Shown here: piece by piece, positions 40,069 through 52,275 of the stretch
Numbering within the stretch: the first letter of the stretch is position 1
How the letters are laid out: every line of letters begins with the position of its first letter
Origin: Saturnia japonica
Taxonomy: Eukaryota > Arthropoda > Insecta > Lepidoptera > Saturniidae
Reading direction: 5' to 3'
Assembly: GCA_033032175.1 (NCBI GenBank)
Contig: CM065309.1
Span: 2,914,001 to 2,978,000, forward strand
DNA length: 64,000 bases
Position numbers and translations under genes: made by a program
The notes under the pieces: model-generated
The model's database searches: none
Told to the model about the DNA's origin: nothing
Seen by the model: only the letters and a program-made list of their open reading frames with translations

Positions 40069-40540
40069 TTTTTATTATAAAAAGGGGGCAAACGGACAGA
40101 TGACGCAAATGATGGAAAGTGATCACGGCCATCCACAAATATCCGCAACATCCGAGGGCTCGCAGATGCGTTGCCAGCCTTTTAGAAAAGAATAAGCTCT
40201 GTTCTTGAAGGTCACCAGGTCATAACGGCTCGGAAAGATCTCAGGCCACAGCTGGTTCCACAAAGTGGTTGTGCGAGGCAGAAAGTACTTTGAAAAAACG
40301 CACTGTTGAAGAACGCTGGACATCGAGGTGGTGTGGATGGAATTTACGATTCTGACGCGATGTCCGATGGTAAAATTCAGCAGCCGGGATAAATCCAAAC
40401 AATTCCTCGGAACACTCCCCATGATAAATGAGGTAGAAGATGTAGAGTGAACCAACATCTCTACACAGAGCCAATGGATCAAGCCGATTGGAAAGAGCTT
40501 GTGTAGCAGAAGGGGGGCGCAATATATGTGCTGGGCCCTT
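40069..40540 (-). pseudogene. Jockey/CR1-like LINE C-terminal remnant
   Basis: Minus strand encodes the end of a polymerase frame: RLDPLALCRDVGSL, YHGECSEELFGFIPAAEF, then after one frameshift FLPRTTTLWNQL and AYSFLKGWQRICEPS. This is a very common lepidopteran LINE C-terminus. A 3' UTR (GGGGGCAAACGGACAGATGA on the plus strand) and an A-rich tail (T run at 40069) follow. 5'-truncated at about 40540; no catalytic motif. Confidence 0.85.
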
Positions 40541-40639
40541 AATTCAATTATCTATCACGAAGCAATCCCCCTCGTACACTATTGCTGCGATACACAGTAA
40601 ACAATGCAATAACAACCAAAAGAAAAAAAAATTACCTCG

Positions 40640-40686
40640 TCAGGAGCGGGCGGCGACCTTGACCTTGCTCTGTCGACCTGGCCTGC
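40640..40686 (-). other. Possible microexon
   Basis: On the minus strand CTCACATTTTGCAG is a good acceptor. About 47 nt of GC-rich DNA follow, then GACGAG/GTAATTTTTTTT, a good donor with a T-rich intron start. Frames within it read as SKVKVAARS followed by a stop, or are open. No partner exon or known protein was recognised, so a non-coding transcript or a chance match is possible. Confidence 0.22.
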
Positions 40687-40863
40687 AAAATGTGAGGTAT
40701 TTGTGTTTGTGGAGTGAACTGTATGTATGTGTGTGTGTAAGCCTCAAATCTCATAGGACACTCACTCAAGCAATCAGTTCAGCAAAAATTCCTGTTACAC
40801 CCACTCAAGTTATACAAAACAACATTTAACACCATATATCAAAACACTCGGCAGACTATAACG

Positions 40864-40985
40864 TAGCGCTTCACCGAACGTCAGTAATGACGTCACGCAT
40901 ACATCAAACAAACGTGAGCTCACGGTATCAAAGCACAAAGTGGTCTCTGACTTAGCGCTTCACCGACCGTCCGGAGTGACATAGC
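40864..40985. repeat. Tandem duplication with CRE
   Basis: TAGCGCTTCACCGAACGTC at 40864 and TAGCGCTTCACCGACCGTC at 40953 mark an 89-bp period. The first copy is followed by a perfect TGACGTCA (40888-40895), the second by a diverged GTGACATA. Confidence 0.65.
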
Positions 40986-42407
40986 GCCGGCCGCTCCACA
41001 ATACCACACGCGGGAATACTGTAGCATAGCACTCAGCGGTCTGTGTTACGTGACGAGCAGAGCCGTGGACGAAGGGCGGGGCGGCCGACGACGACCTTGA
41101 TGCACCTTTAAGCACCTCTCCCTTGGTCTCAATTGCTTCTGCTCATCTATGTGTCAGCTAAATTAGAAGATCCCCGGCCGAGCGACTCCGACGGAAGAAG
41201 CATCTTCAAGATGCTCAAACAATTACCAATTTCAAATGTAAATTACACTGATTTTTGTGTATATACACAAGTGTATATACTATTATTTGTAGATATATAA
41301 GAATGTGCATATGTTGTTGTATGTATAGATATATGTTGTATGTATTTATTTCTACTTTATTTTATTTATTTATTATAATATGTACCAATATAAATAATTT
41401 TATTTAAATTGTATTACTTTTAGTTTTATGTTTGCTTATTTTTGTTTTATTTTAAATTTAATTTCCTATTGCACTACCGACAATAATAATTTTTCCACAC
41501 TACCGCCAATTAGCTAGTAGGAAATGCTTTATAGCATTAAGTTCACCAGTGTATAAGATACAAGTGCAAAAAGTATTCATTCATTCATTAGATAGGGAGA
41601 AGTCCATCTGTGTCGCTTGTCTCGGTCGCATGTTCCCAAACTAAACTCTAGCTTAATAACTTGTGATACTCTTTGACCTCATGTTATCACTTAATAAAAA
41701 ATATGACTATGTCTGTAGCTATAAGAAAAATATCTTAGATGTTTTTTAATTACTTATTATAATTTCATCGTAATTACTCGATTCCATATTTAGAAAGCCG
41801 CCTTCAAATACGAGTTTTTATTTGTAAAAAAAGTATATACATACTTCGAGTCTAAAAGTCTGTTATCAGTTAGAAATAATTGATCTCCTGTATGATTTGG
41901 GAGATGAGTTATAATTTTTTTTAAATTAGTAATCACACGTTTGATTTACGCTGGAGTTAAATAATAAGATTTCAACAAAAACTACTCTAATTTAGTCTAG
42001 TGTAATTTTGTTTATTCGTCGTAATATGCTGTAAGCCCGCGTGGGAGGAACATTTCGATTTTTAGATCATCTTTTCCAACTCATTTGCTAATCAATTTAC
42101 ATTTTTTTACTATAATGACCTAATCTTTTAACTTCAAACAGGTGGTGGCACTTTATTTGAACCCACAGCGTCCCTAAATGCCGTGAGCGCGAACTAGCAG
42201 CCTTCGATTTTTTTTCTCTGAAGTCGTTGTCTCGCGGGGCAAGTTCTGCAAAATTAAACAGGGGTAGATAAATTTAATGCCAGTTTTATAGGGATGCGCT
42301 GCGTATTGATTGTAATTTTACGGTTCGTTGAATTATTTTTACGCGTTATTTTTACGATTTCGAATATTGATGATTAATAAATAAATCATTCATATAAATA
42401 AGCAATT

Positions 42408-42690
42408 ATGGCTCAGCGCAGGGTGTAAGGACACCGTGTCGATCGACGTTAGTTCGAATCCCTGCAGTGAGCCTAAGCTGTCGTTGAAAAACAACATCAT
42501 GATGAAACCATAACATGATGGTAGGGTATTTTCTATTGCCCTCCTGGCTAGCTACTATCCTCAAGTTGCTAACCTGTACCAAAACACCTATAAATGTGTT
42601 CCGGCAACTGCAATTGAGAGCCAATTTCCACACTAGGCGTAGAGGGTTACCGTCGCGCCGTCACTTAAAATCGGTGGATATAGAGGCCAT
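42408..42690 (+). mobile_element. tRNA-derived SINE, family A, copy 3
   Basis: Best-preserved copy: A box TGGCTCAGCGCAGGG (42409-42423), B box TAGTTCGAATCC (42450-42461), then a ~220-bp body shared with 2775-3010 and (inverted) 17352-17630. An A-rich stretch follows at about 42706-42720. Overlapping open frames on both strands are incidental. Confidence 0.8.
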
Positions 42691-44514
42691 AATGGTAACC
42701 ATATAAACGATAAAAAAAAGTAGACGGAAGACTACTTTGAAGTTCGGAATGAAATTAGTAACTAAGGCGATAAATAGTTACTAGTGCGTGCTTAAGCTGT
42801 GACCAATGTACAATATAGAGCGAAGAATGTAATTGTAACACAATTCAGTCTGATGCTGACCATCAGCATAAGTCTCTATTGTCGTTTCCAATCTGTACTG
42901 TTATTTATATAAAGTCTAATGCAGTCATTTCACTGGCTTCGAATTAAAAAAAAGTAATACCACTGAAGTAAAAGAAATCGATACCATAATCAAAAATGAA
43001 TCAGAGTATATTTCACAAGTAGGTACTCGTAAATATCTATTCAATTATAAAATTAATAAATCATCTATTTTATTTATTCTCAACTTTTATAAACTCGAGA
43101 CATCTTAAAGTTGTTTTTAATCTACTTTCGACCTCGAACAGATTAATAATATACTAATAACGCATTTTATTATGTTATTTAAGTATGTAAATGTATTAAT
43201 CGTCAAATTATAGTCTATTTATAATAATCCGGTCAAGGTCAGTTTTTGCTCTGCTATTCGAACTGGTGGTAATAATTTATTGATATTATTTTTAATGCAA
43301 ATAGCTTTGAATAATAATATATATATTGATGGACCGTTCTGATTATTATAGACTCAAATTTGTAATGTCGTTATTAGGGCTGGTACCAATGATATTTTAT
43401 AAGCAAATACGGTATTGACGCTCTTTACATACCATCGTGAATGGTGGACAGTTGCATTTTGTTCACTTTCGACTTGACACCGGCGTGAGCGAGAAGGAAC
43501 TTTTATCCTTTTTTGACAACAGAGCTTCCACCTTACGCTGTTATTTCCCATCTCTTTTGTTTCAACATGCTGATAATAAAATTTGTAACGTGTTTTCAAA
43601 TTGCTTTTAATGGGAGTATAACGCGTCTATTTATAAAACGTCATTGGCTGGCACTGAGGTAAGACTTTTTTCATGATTTTCAATCAAACAAAACAATCAA
43701 AATCAATGATCAAAACAATCAAATGAGATTTAATGTCATCATTTGGTTGTAGTTGTTATTCCTGCAAGCCTTTCGGCAGTGGTGTATGGCTGTTCCCGAA
43801 ACGTTACAATCAAACAAAGTCACTGTGACGGGTTTATTGACATTTGTATGGCAGTCGCGACCCCTTCAGGTATATATACCGACTGATCCCGGAACGCGAC
43901 AAACCGAAGCGTATTAGTAACTTACTATGGTGGATGTAGCCACTTGGTGTATGGTTGCTGCGACTCATATTTAATACGTTAGATCATAATTTCAATTAAC
44001 ACTACAAACCTAAAATTAGAACTAACCAACAACCGGTTGGAACATACAGATATGCGATTGGTGAAGAATTTAGAACTTTATTGTTTTCTAAACTAAACTC
44101 TTAAGCTTTATTTAATAATTGTTAACAGCTACGCAAATATTAGGAAACTTCCAAACACGGGTTTTTTACTGGAAGTTCAAACTACAATGATTTGAACCAA
44201 CTCTGGTTGGTGATTAAACTTTAGACTCTAATCGTTGGTTTTAAGTCTTATAGCCACAGGTCTGATCTGACCACTCGACCACCATGATTATGATTTTTTG
44301 ATTATATAAGTATATATTAATCCATAAGAGTAACTTGTAAATATTATTTGAATGTAAATAATGGACGAGTTTTGTGCCATTGTCGCTTGGTGGCATTGCT
44401 CCACATTCCACGCTAATATTTTTGTCTTGACATTTGGTGAGAAAGTAGAATACCAACTTAATATTTAACAAAATAAAAGTGAAATGAATATAATTTAAAA
44501 AGAAAAACATCAAA
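42691..44514. other. AT-rich region with a TATA palindrome
   Basis: No gene supported. GGTATATATACC at about 43869-43880 sits in a locally GC-richer stretch (43840-43930) and could be part of a promoter. No reading frame follows convincingly. Confidence 0.35.
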
Positions 44515-44921
44515 TCTATACTACTTTTAACTATAAAGTTTTGTATGCGGTAATGTCTGAAACTACTGATCCGATTTTGAATTTTTTTTCACTAATAGAC
44601 AACTACGTTCTCCCTAAGTAATTTAATGTTTAAGTGTAATTTTATAGTAAACCCTAACTAATAAATGTTGTCCGATTCAAATTTTCTATCTGCCTCGAAT
44701 TTTCCACCCCACAGCCGTTTAGATTGAAGAACTTAACTTAAGTCATTAAGTCGCCTTTGTATTAAATTAGTTTTCAAATAAAATGATTGGAGTGTGCGTG
44801 TGCGTTGTCGCGCGTTGTTTTCATTCAATAAAAAGTTATTTAAGTTTTAAGAAACTACGATTTTTATAAGAATAACGCGTTGTTTTATCATCCACGTGAG
44901 CGAAGCCGCGGGCATAGCTAA
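44515..44921 (+). mobile_element. Helitron-like element, family 2, copy 2
   Basis: Starts TCTATACTACTTTTAACT after an A and ends CACGTGAGCGAAGCCGCGGG then CATAGCTAA before a T, a CTRR end. The interior contains GATCCGATTTTGA as in other family 2 copies. 407 bp, no ORF. Confidence 0.62.
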
Positions 44922-45155
44922 TGTTAAATAAAAATGTTTTTATCTGTCCTTAAAGATAGGATCACTCTCGCACAGAGCTATTTGTTTCGAAGCTAATCAG
45001 CTTGTAATATGGCAACCATTAGTCGGTTAGTCTGCAATATTAATTAAATTCTTATAAATTCTTTCCTACACATGGAATTCGCTAAACACGAGTAACCTTC
45101 AAACTTATAAGTAACATGCGTGACTTGAAACGTGATAAGGAAGTACTAGAGACGA

Positions 45156-45224
45156 CGCGGCGCAACGGTGCCCGCTAACAATCTTTTGATTTATATTTAG
45201 CTAGCTTCCCGCCCCGGCGCCGCG
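45156..45224. other. GC-rich inverted repeat
   Basis: CGCGGCGC (45156-45163) and GCGCCGCG (45217-45224) enclose a TTTTGATTTATAT-containing loop. The left arm and flank CGCGGCGCAACGGT match the reverse complement of 18753-18766. Confidence 0.55.
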
Positions 45225-45381
45225 CTTCTTATTTATGAGTATAACTTTGCAAACTCGTAAATTATTTTATTAATGCCGATATTACATATTTTCAATTATC
45301 ATTGTGTATATTATCTTGATATCAGTTGTCATTTCTCTTAGCATTTTGTATATGTAGATTTCGTAACTGCCTAACTGGTTA

Positions 45382-45650
45382 ACTGCCTCGTTAGCCTAGT
45401 GGTCGTAAGCGCGACTACTATGACCGAGGTCCTGGCTTCGAATCCCAGGTCGAGAAAAGTGTTATTGGCTTTTTCCTATGAAATTCTCAGTAGCAGCTCG
45501 GAGTTTAGCTTTGTGCCCGATTAATGGCAATATGCTCGCCCGCTATTATATGGGATTTAAAAACATACCCGGTGAACTGTGGGTGTACATTAGGAATACA
45601 CCTCTGCCTAATCTTTCGGGAAATACATGTGTGATGGTATGATGATGATG
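45382..45650 (+). mobile_element. tRNA-derived SINE, family B
   Basis: A box TTAGCCTAGTGG (45391-45402) and B box GGCTTCGAATCCC (45434-45446) form a tRNA-like head (CTCGTTAG start, similar to tRNA-Asp). The body is typical of a common lepidopteran SINE (TCAGTAGCAGCTCGGAGT, GTGCCCGATTAATGGCAATA, CACCTCTGCCTAATC) and the tail is GATGATGATG. Confidence 0.85.
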
Positions 45651-46254
45651 AGATTTAGTACTTAGTTTTTCTGAAAACCGACATCTTCCCTTCCTCTCCT
45701 CTTGTCTATTACGATGCATCCTCGATGTTTTAACTTCTCCTAGAGGAATACTCTACACAATAATTAATTATATTATGGATTAATTTATATTCTTATAAAA
45801 TTCTTAAACTTAATGTTAAATACATACTTTTAATAGTCAACAATTTAATTTGACTAATTAAAAAAAGATTAAAGAAATGTCAAATTAAAATCTTAAATAC
45901 CTAAACCAGATAAACGGTTTGATAAATATCGACATCGAGCTGAGAGGTCAAGTTTTCTCCACCGCCATTCACATCCTGCCTCGGATCGCCGACAGTTTCG
46001 AGATTAGCCCGAGTGTACGCAGGTGGTTCAACTAATTAATTTTAAACAGTCAAAAAATATTAATTCACATAGTGAAATATTAAATTTGTATCACGTATGA
46101 ACAAGCCTCAAGAATTTTATTTTACCAGCATCCATATTAATCACTGAGAAATGGAAATATTAAAATGCTTCCAATTAAACTAATTCAATTTTAACAATTA
46201 CTATCAATATTTAAGATTGTAAAGCTACATAAACTCTAAAAAACAAGGATGAAC

Positions 46255-46468
46255 ACCAACTTCAATGATTTTGAGGCGTTTCGTAGTGCAATTTGAAATT
46301 TAAATGCCGATGATATTAAAACGGGACCACCCTTGAGGTATCCCCTCTCCAACGAAAAAAGAATCATCTCAAACCGTTCATAAACAAAGAAGCTAAGGCT
46401 GAACATTCATAAAAAAATATACATTTGAATTGAATAACCTTCCGTCTTATGTTGAAGTCGATTAAATA
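46255..46468 (+). repeat. Dispersed repeat family D, copy 4
   Basis: Collinear with 5780-6005: TTCAATGATTTTGAGG, GGTATCCCCTCTCCAACGAA, AAAGAATCATCTCAAACCG, GGCTGAACATTCATAAAAAA and an ending TTGAAGTCGATTAAA. Confidence 0.7.
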
Positions 46469-46495
46469 TACATTCAGATATAACTTTAGATACAA

Positions 46496-46972
46496 CTAGC
46501 TGTGCCCGCGGCTTCGCTCACATGGGACTACAGAATACCCGCGTGAATCTTGGTCCTCCGCTCCCGGCTATTTTAAAGACAAATATGCTTATTGTGGGTG
46601 TTCTATAATCTCGTTGAGTTTTTTGTAGGTCTCTTTAATGGCTTCAATTATGTAGTACATTAATTTGCTATATCTCTTATGGTTTACTTATTGTAAACCA
46701 TTTAAGCACTAGAATTGGTTCACCGTGACCAGTTATTTATTTGTGCGGAACCCTAGTTTTTTTTCTAAAATAAAATTAGCCTAAGTTACTCACTATAAAA
46801 TCAGCTATCTACCAGTGAAAGTCCCGTCAATATCCGTTCAAATAGACAGACAGACGGACAAAAATAAAAAAAATGAGTTATTTGTTATAGGTATCGTATA
46901 TACTCTCATATGCATTTAGTAAAAAAATATTATTTTGACATTACAAACAAATACGTCAATTTATTTTATACT
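46496..46972 (-). mobile_element. Helitron-like element, family 2, copy 3
   Basis: Plus-strand start CTAGCTGTGCCCGCGGCTTC, preceded by A. The body includes AGTGAAAGTCCCGTCAAT and ATATGCATTTAGTAAAAA. Read on the minus strand the element ends CTAG-T. Its TC end, expected near 46972, is worn. Confidence 0.7.
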
Positions 46973-46984
46973 ACTATGTTGTTA

Positions 46985-47150
46985 AATGAGCAAACGGCCC
47001 ACCTGATGATAAGCGGCTACCGTAGACTATGGACGCTTATAATAACCAGAGGTGGCGACCTTAAACCCCTCTACTCTAAGAAGCTGTAGAAACTCTACTC
47101 ACCGCAGAAACATAACACGAGGTTATTTTGGTTGCGTTCTTCTATAAGAT
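46985..47150 (+). repeat. LINE-like 3' repeat, family F, copy 2
   Basis: GCAAACGGCCCACCTGATGA, AAGCGGCTACCGTAGAC and ATAACACGAGGTTATTTT match 6728-6905 and the well-known lepidopteran LINE trailer type. Confidence 0.6.
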
Positions 47151-50100
47151 GGAGGAATTTCATTATTCATCTCTCTCTTTGATTTTTTTGTTCTTTCTGC
47201 AATCCTTATTAGAAAATCAAAGTAATTAGATTTTGTTTATTGTTTAGCGGAGGCGAGAACCAGAGTGTAAAGTTCTTCATCCGCCATAGAAAAGGGAGGA
47301 TCCTTCGACCAGACGTGTGTTATGTATGGCGGGCAGCTACCTAACGGTTATAGTCGGGTTCTTGTATATACTCAATTGTTGAGTTAATTTCTATAACGCG
47401 ATTTAGGATGCGTCGTTTGTGGTTCGATAGATGTCGCTGATGTCGTTATGTAGATGCGTCGATGCGTCAGTTGTGGCGAGAGATGTCGCTACAATTGTAA
47501 AAACAACTTATCGATAGTAAATCTCATGGTTTTCCAAGTAATTTAAACAGTCAAACAACGTCGGGAGGTTTATACGATAGCTGTCCAAGAGCGGCTCGGA
47601 GAAGTGGGCGTACATTACGACACGTCTCGTTATCGCAGAATATTGTTTATCGACAACAGCGTGTGCAAAACTAATCGTTATTTCAAACACGTTAATTATT
47701 TATAAGTTACATAGCAATTCATCAGGAAATAATAAACTTACAGCTCACACAAGATTAGAACGAAGAATCTTAGTTTCAATTTTGCGTGCCGTTGGTAAGA
47801 CAAACTTTTGTACTTTACCTTTTCTTATGTTGATGTAAAGATTTATTTGAATATGACTGGCTTTGTAAAACGTAGCTTCCAGAACACACCGATATTTGCT
47901 TGGAGATAAATTTAGAACACGAAAATGGTACTACCCAGTAGCATTTTATAAAATGCTTTACCACCATGCTAGGGTGTCTATGGTTTCATGATACTATTTT
48001 CTTATTTATTTGATTCAGTCTTCATCGAAGATTGTGAGATTGCGGAAATGATTCGAAAAAAGCTATCTTCTTCTCTTTCTGAAATAAGTCTCACAGTAGC
48101 ACTTTTTTATTTTGATATTTCATTTTATAGGGGTTTTTCCGTGTTGAAGTATCGTACTTATGATGTTTTCGAGCGACCTGTTAATGTAAATACTACATGT
48201 ATTTTTTTATATATGGTGGACATCTTAAGGAACGGAAATAAAACTATAAAGCTAGAGATAAAAAAAAATACGTTTTGTGATGTTACATATTTCTAATTCA
48301 CACATGCGCATCAGCCAAACTCTTATCATGGTTTTGATCATTCAAAATTTTTGTAAAATAATTTAAGCTTACGTTTTCAAGTTTGAAGTTAAATTCAAGA
48401 ACATTGGCCCTTACGTTGGTAATTTGTTTCAAAGAATGTTATACAATATGTAAAACGGTTGTATTATTAGGCCGGGGACAGACAGACGGTAATGCGTCAA
48501 GCCGCTTCGACGCCGCGCCACGCCGCGCCAGTGCACGTAGGAGTCCGTCAAACAGCCAGGTGTGGTGGCGGCCTTATTTATTGCGCTCCGTGGGCCTAGG
48601 ATTTATAGCCACCTGACTATTGAGTCCTAGAGTCAGTATTACAATTGTACACAGGATTCTTTATATGGTCAAAAATCCGTCGCAGACACTCAGTGAGGCT
48701 TCTGTGTGTTGCATTTTGGAATTAGTTGTTCCATATCGATCTACTACTTTCTTCGTATCAAGTTTAAATGCTCATTCAGTGCGAGGTGAAATGTAGATAG
48801 TTTTCCGAGCTTGGATCAAAAGAGAACAAAAAATGTGTATCAAGATTAATATGATCATTGTTTGTAAATGGCCTGACCTAATGACTTCACGTATAGTTGG
48901 AATAAACACTTATATAGTACAAAAAGGTAATGTAAGAAAAAAGTTGTTCAACTCTGTGATCATCCCTTTCATCTCATTACATATTAGTTGTTCTTGTATT
49001 TACAACATCGCCAACATAATTGCTGGCGAGCATGTCGCAGCCAAAGCGAATTATTGTTGTTCAATTTGTTTGTGTTTCTTTCTGAATAACTTACATTAAT
49101 ATTTTATTTCGCTGTCAAACAATTGAAAATGTTTAATACTGAAAATAAATTATAATACATACAATCGTTAATTAAGCTGATATTTGTAGTTAATTTTAAA
49201 GGGATACTTTTATAAGAAAAATTAAACATACCAATAATGGTGTTTTTCAAATATGTTAAACATTTATCGTGAGTTATCGCATTTTATACTGACTTAATAA
49301 TTTAAAACATAAGTACCATTTTTTTAAATTATTATTGGCATAAATGAACCCATCGACAACCTTTTGCTCTTAATTTTCCTAAAATTAAATAAGCTACTCG
49401 TATATTCCACACCTATTTCAATGTGTAGTAATAAGTCGCTGAGAATTTTGAAATACTATAGTCAAATAAGGCATTGGTATCACTAGATATAATTTGTTTT
49501 CGTACATAATATACACATAAAAAGATATATTTTAACAACAACTAGTATCTTGCCTATGCTAATTAAGAAACCATTTACACTGTCAAACATGTGAGGACAA
49601 GAATATTGTCTGTTTAAAGGATATTTTTTTCATTGACTTTGATAATAATTCAGTGTTTGAAATGCGTAAAGAGTCTGTTGATATGTGAATCTTATAACTT
49701 GTCCCAATTGATGGTGTTCATAAAATTCACATAACTTTTGGTGCTTAAGAATCGGCTTAGTTTCTTAATAGTTGTTTACTGATAACATTATCAGAGGTAA
49801 TACTTTGGACTCTCAATACATTCATCAAACTGAAAAAAAAAAATTAAATTAAAAAATGTCTTATATCATTGCTTTTGAATTCCCTCTAGAACGTCCATGT
49901 AAATCATGAAAAGCACTTAACACTAACATTATTAATAATTCTCAAATCTCATTTAATTGCAATTCCAGCGATGTTATTAAGTACGTTGTGAATCCTGCGG
50001 AAGCGTGAGTTGGAGGGTACCCTTCCGGGGCTTAGTACACCCCACTCATTATGGAAGGGTTAAGATGAGCTGACTCTAGCGCCCCGGCTGCACTCGATGT

Positions 50101-50444
50101 AGTATTTCAACCTGCATTAACGAAAGGGTTACTTGCTGAATTATTAAGTTTTTTGATAAGGAACTTAACTACAAGTTGGTTTGTTCCACTTGGTTTATTT
50201 ACCATCCGAGAACTGGGGATATAATTTGCGACGATTTATATTGCTTCTAGGAATTAATCTCAAAATAAATCCTGTTTATTAGGGTATTGCACCAGACTTT
50301 TATGTCTTAAGGCTTAAATTAAATTTTCTCCTACTGGAAGAAGTGCGTCTTAATCGAGCTTATAAAAAGCTGATATAATTAAACATATTGGGGAATACTT
50401 TGTCTATATTATTGCACATTTTCTTTTCTTTTTTTATCTTATCA
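47151..50444. other. AT-rich region without recognised genes
   Basis: No gene supported. A short duplication (GATGCGTC...AGATGTCGCT) lies at about 47407-47490. Two tandem CGCCGCGCCA units are at 48511-48530 in a GC-rich patch. A fragment at 47951-47990 resembles SINE family A. Confidence 0.4.
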
Positions 50445-51060
50445 CGGCAAAGTACACTATACCTGATGGTGGGCACAGTGTAATTCAATAACATCGGTGA
50501 CTACCGTGAGATTTATAGAGATCATCAGTCGCCGCTGTCAAGCCGCCTGCTTAAATATCTCTTCATGTTATGGTTAAAGGACTCCATGTTGTAGAAAGGA
50601 GGTAACACATTGGATGGAAGACAGTTCCAAAGCTTCACAGTACGGCAAAGTAGATGTAGGTTATCCTAAAGCTGTGGCTCCTGAGCCCAGTGCGTGTGGT
50701 TCTGTCATGAAAAGGAGAAGCGGAAATTAGGTTGAATAGCTTTTCAGCTTTTCACTCGCCAAGATACATGAACATGCTCAGTGAAGCAATATCCCTGCGC
50801 AACTGAGGCGGTTTGATGAACTTAGTAACGTCTATATCATTTACTATTACAGCCTGTCTCTGCAACCTGTCCAGAGCTTCTAGGAAGTATCTTATGGATC
50901 TGTCCCAAAGTGGTGAACAGTATTCCACACAAGGCCGAACTTGTGCCTCGTAAAACAGATAGCGTGAAAACCCATCAAACCCTATTCAAGATTCTGAGTC
51001 TCCGGGATGTGGCGGAGGTGAAACTCCTGATGTAATCCCTAGAGTTAAGGTCGCTGTGAA
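50445..51060 (-). pseudogene. LINE reverse-transcriptase C-terminal remnant, family G, copy 3
   Basis: Longest piece of this family. On the minus strand, with frame breaks, it reads FYEAQVRPCVEYCSPLWD, LDRLQRQAV, RTVKLWNCLPSNVLPPFYN and MKRYLSRRLDSGD before a stop. The QVRPxxEYCSxxW and KLWNxLP motifs mark the region downstream of the polymerase core in CR1/Jockey-like LINEs. The trailer continues to about 50445. Confidence 0.82.
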
Positions 51061-51085
51061 TATCAAAAATGTATAATAATATTAA

Positions 51086-51445
51086 CTAGTGATCGCCTTA
51101 AGCTCGAAATTGACCTGAGACTTTTTTATCATAGACTATTTTCTGTTTGACATGTACAGTATTCATAAACAATGAGTATTGTCTACATCACTTGCTGACA
51201 CTTTTCGTTGAGCGACAATGTCAATATTTTGGGAGTTCTAAGTTTAATGGCACTGGTCAGGTTAGGATTCGCAGCATTAATTTATTTTATTTAATATATT
51301 AGTTTACAGATATTATAGATAAATTTTAGCTTTCTGCACTCCTTCTCCATATAAACTTAATCCATGCAAAATCTCATAGTATTCCATGCACGCAATACGC
51401 TTAAAATGGTACCAAAAGCTTTTGCTTCACGTATTAATATATAGA
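51086..51445 (-). mobile_element. Helitron-like element, family 1, copy 7
   Basis: Complete 360-bp copy. CTAG end at 51086-51089 preceded by A; TATTAATATATAGA end followed by T. Body as in copy 1. Confidence 0.75.
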
Positions 51446-52275
51446 TAATGTTCTTGTAATACAGTGTGTCATTAATTTTACATTCAAACTAGAAGTTTTT
51501 TTGCAATAAATAATAATAATAAAATTTATTTTAAATCAGGACCTATCGAATGCTAGAAGTTGATAAAAGGCAAACATCAAAGATTCAAGAGGTGTTGATT
51601 GGTAGTGGTTAGTAATTGGATATATCCAGCTTCTAATTAGTTCATAACTTATCTAAACAGTTTACAATCAAGCAAGGCTATCCACATTTCCAGGTCGTAG
51701 ACATTTGCATTCAGGATAAACCAGTATAAGACATAATATATTCACGGCACTGATCTTTGAAGGATGTATTTGTACAGATATAGATATAATTGTAAAAAAC
51801 TTGTTACGAAAAGAACGGAAAAATATTCCTTTGACTAACTTATGCCTTCCCATTTTTTTATGTTTCTTAATTATAACTGGTCAAGAAATATACCGTGATT
51901 TTTCATTCCATTGGTGGAGTCTTGTCACATGACAAGTTTTTGTATGCCCTATAGAAAATATATCGTTAAGTGTTTGATCGATTGATAGATTCGTTGATTG
52001 TAGTTTGTATTTCTTACTAGTCAAGGTCTCAAGTGAGAATTGTGCCGGAGTGAAAAGATAGACACCTTATTACTAAGCCATCAGTGTTCATTTTTATTTT
52101 ATTGTACATTTCAAAGGATTGACAGATTAAAAAAATGACAACGTTGATTTTATAAATAATACGTTTTTATATACATTAAATGTGAAAATGGTCACCAGTA
52201 ATAATACTATCTGAATAAAGTTTGGATATCCCTTTACTTGCTCTTGTTTGTATATCATGAAAGCGTACACAATGG
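51446..52275. other. AT-rich spacer
   Basis: Nothing recognised. Confidence 0.4.

Larger units (their letters stand above)
40541..42407. other. Spacer with GC-rich, promoter-like patch
   Basis: At 40640-41220 the sequence is GC-rich and non-repetitive, with an 89-bp duplication (40864 and 40953), a CRE palindrome (40888-40895) and a possible microexon (40640-40686). The rest, to 42407, is AT-rich without recognised genes. Confidence 0.4.

Noticed and set aside
45382..45460. tRNA-like sequence as a genuine tRNA gene
   Set aside because: A and B boxes are present, but the cloverleaf stems do not close well and the sequence runs straight into a known type of SINE body with a GATGATG tail.
48383..48616. 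GC-rich 77-codon frame
   Set aside because: Contains tandem CGCCGCGCCA units and no domain; openness follows from GC-rich composition.
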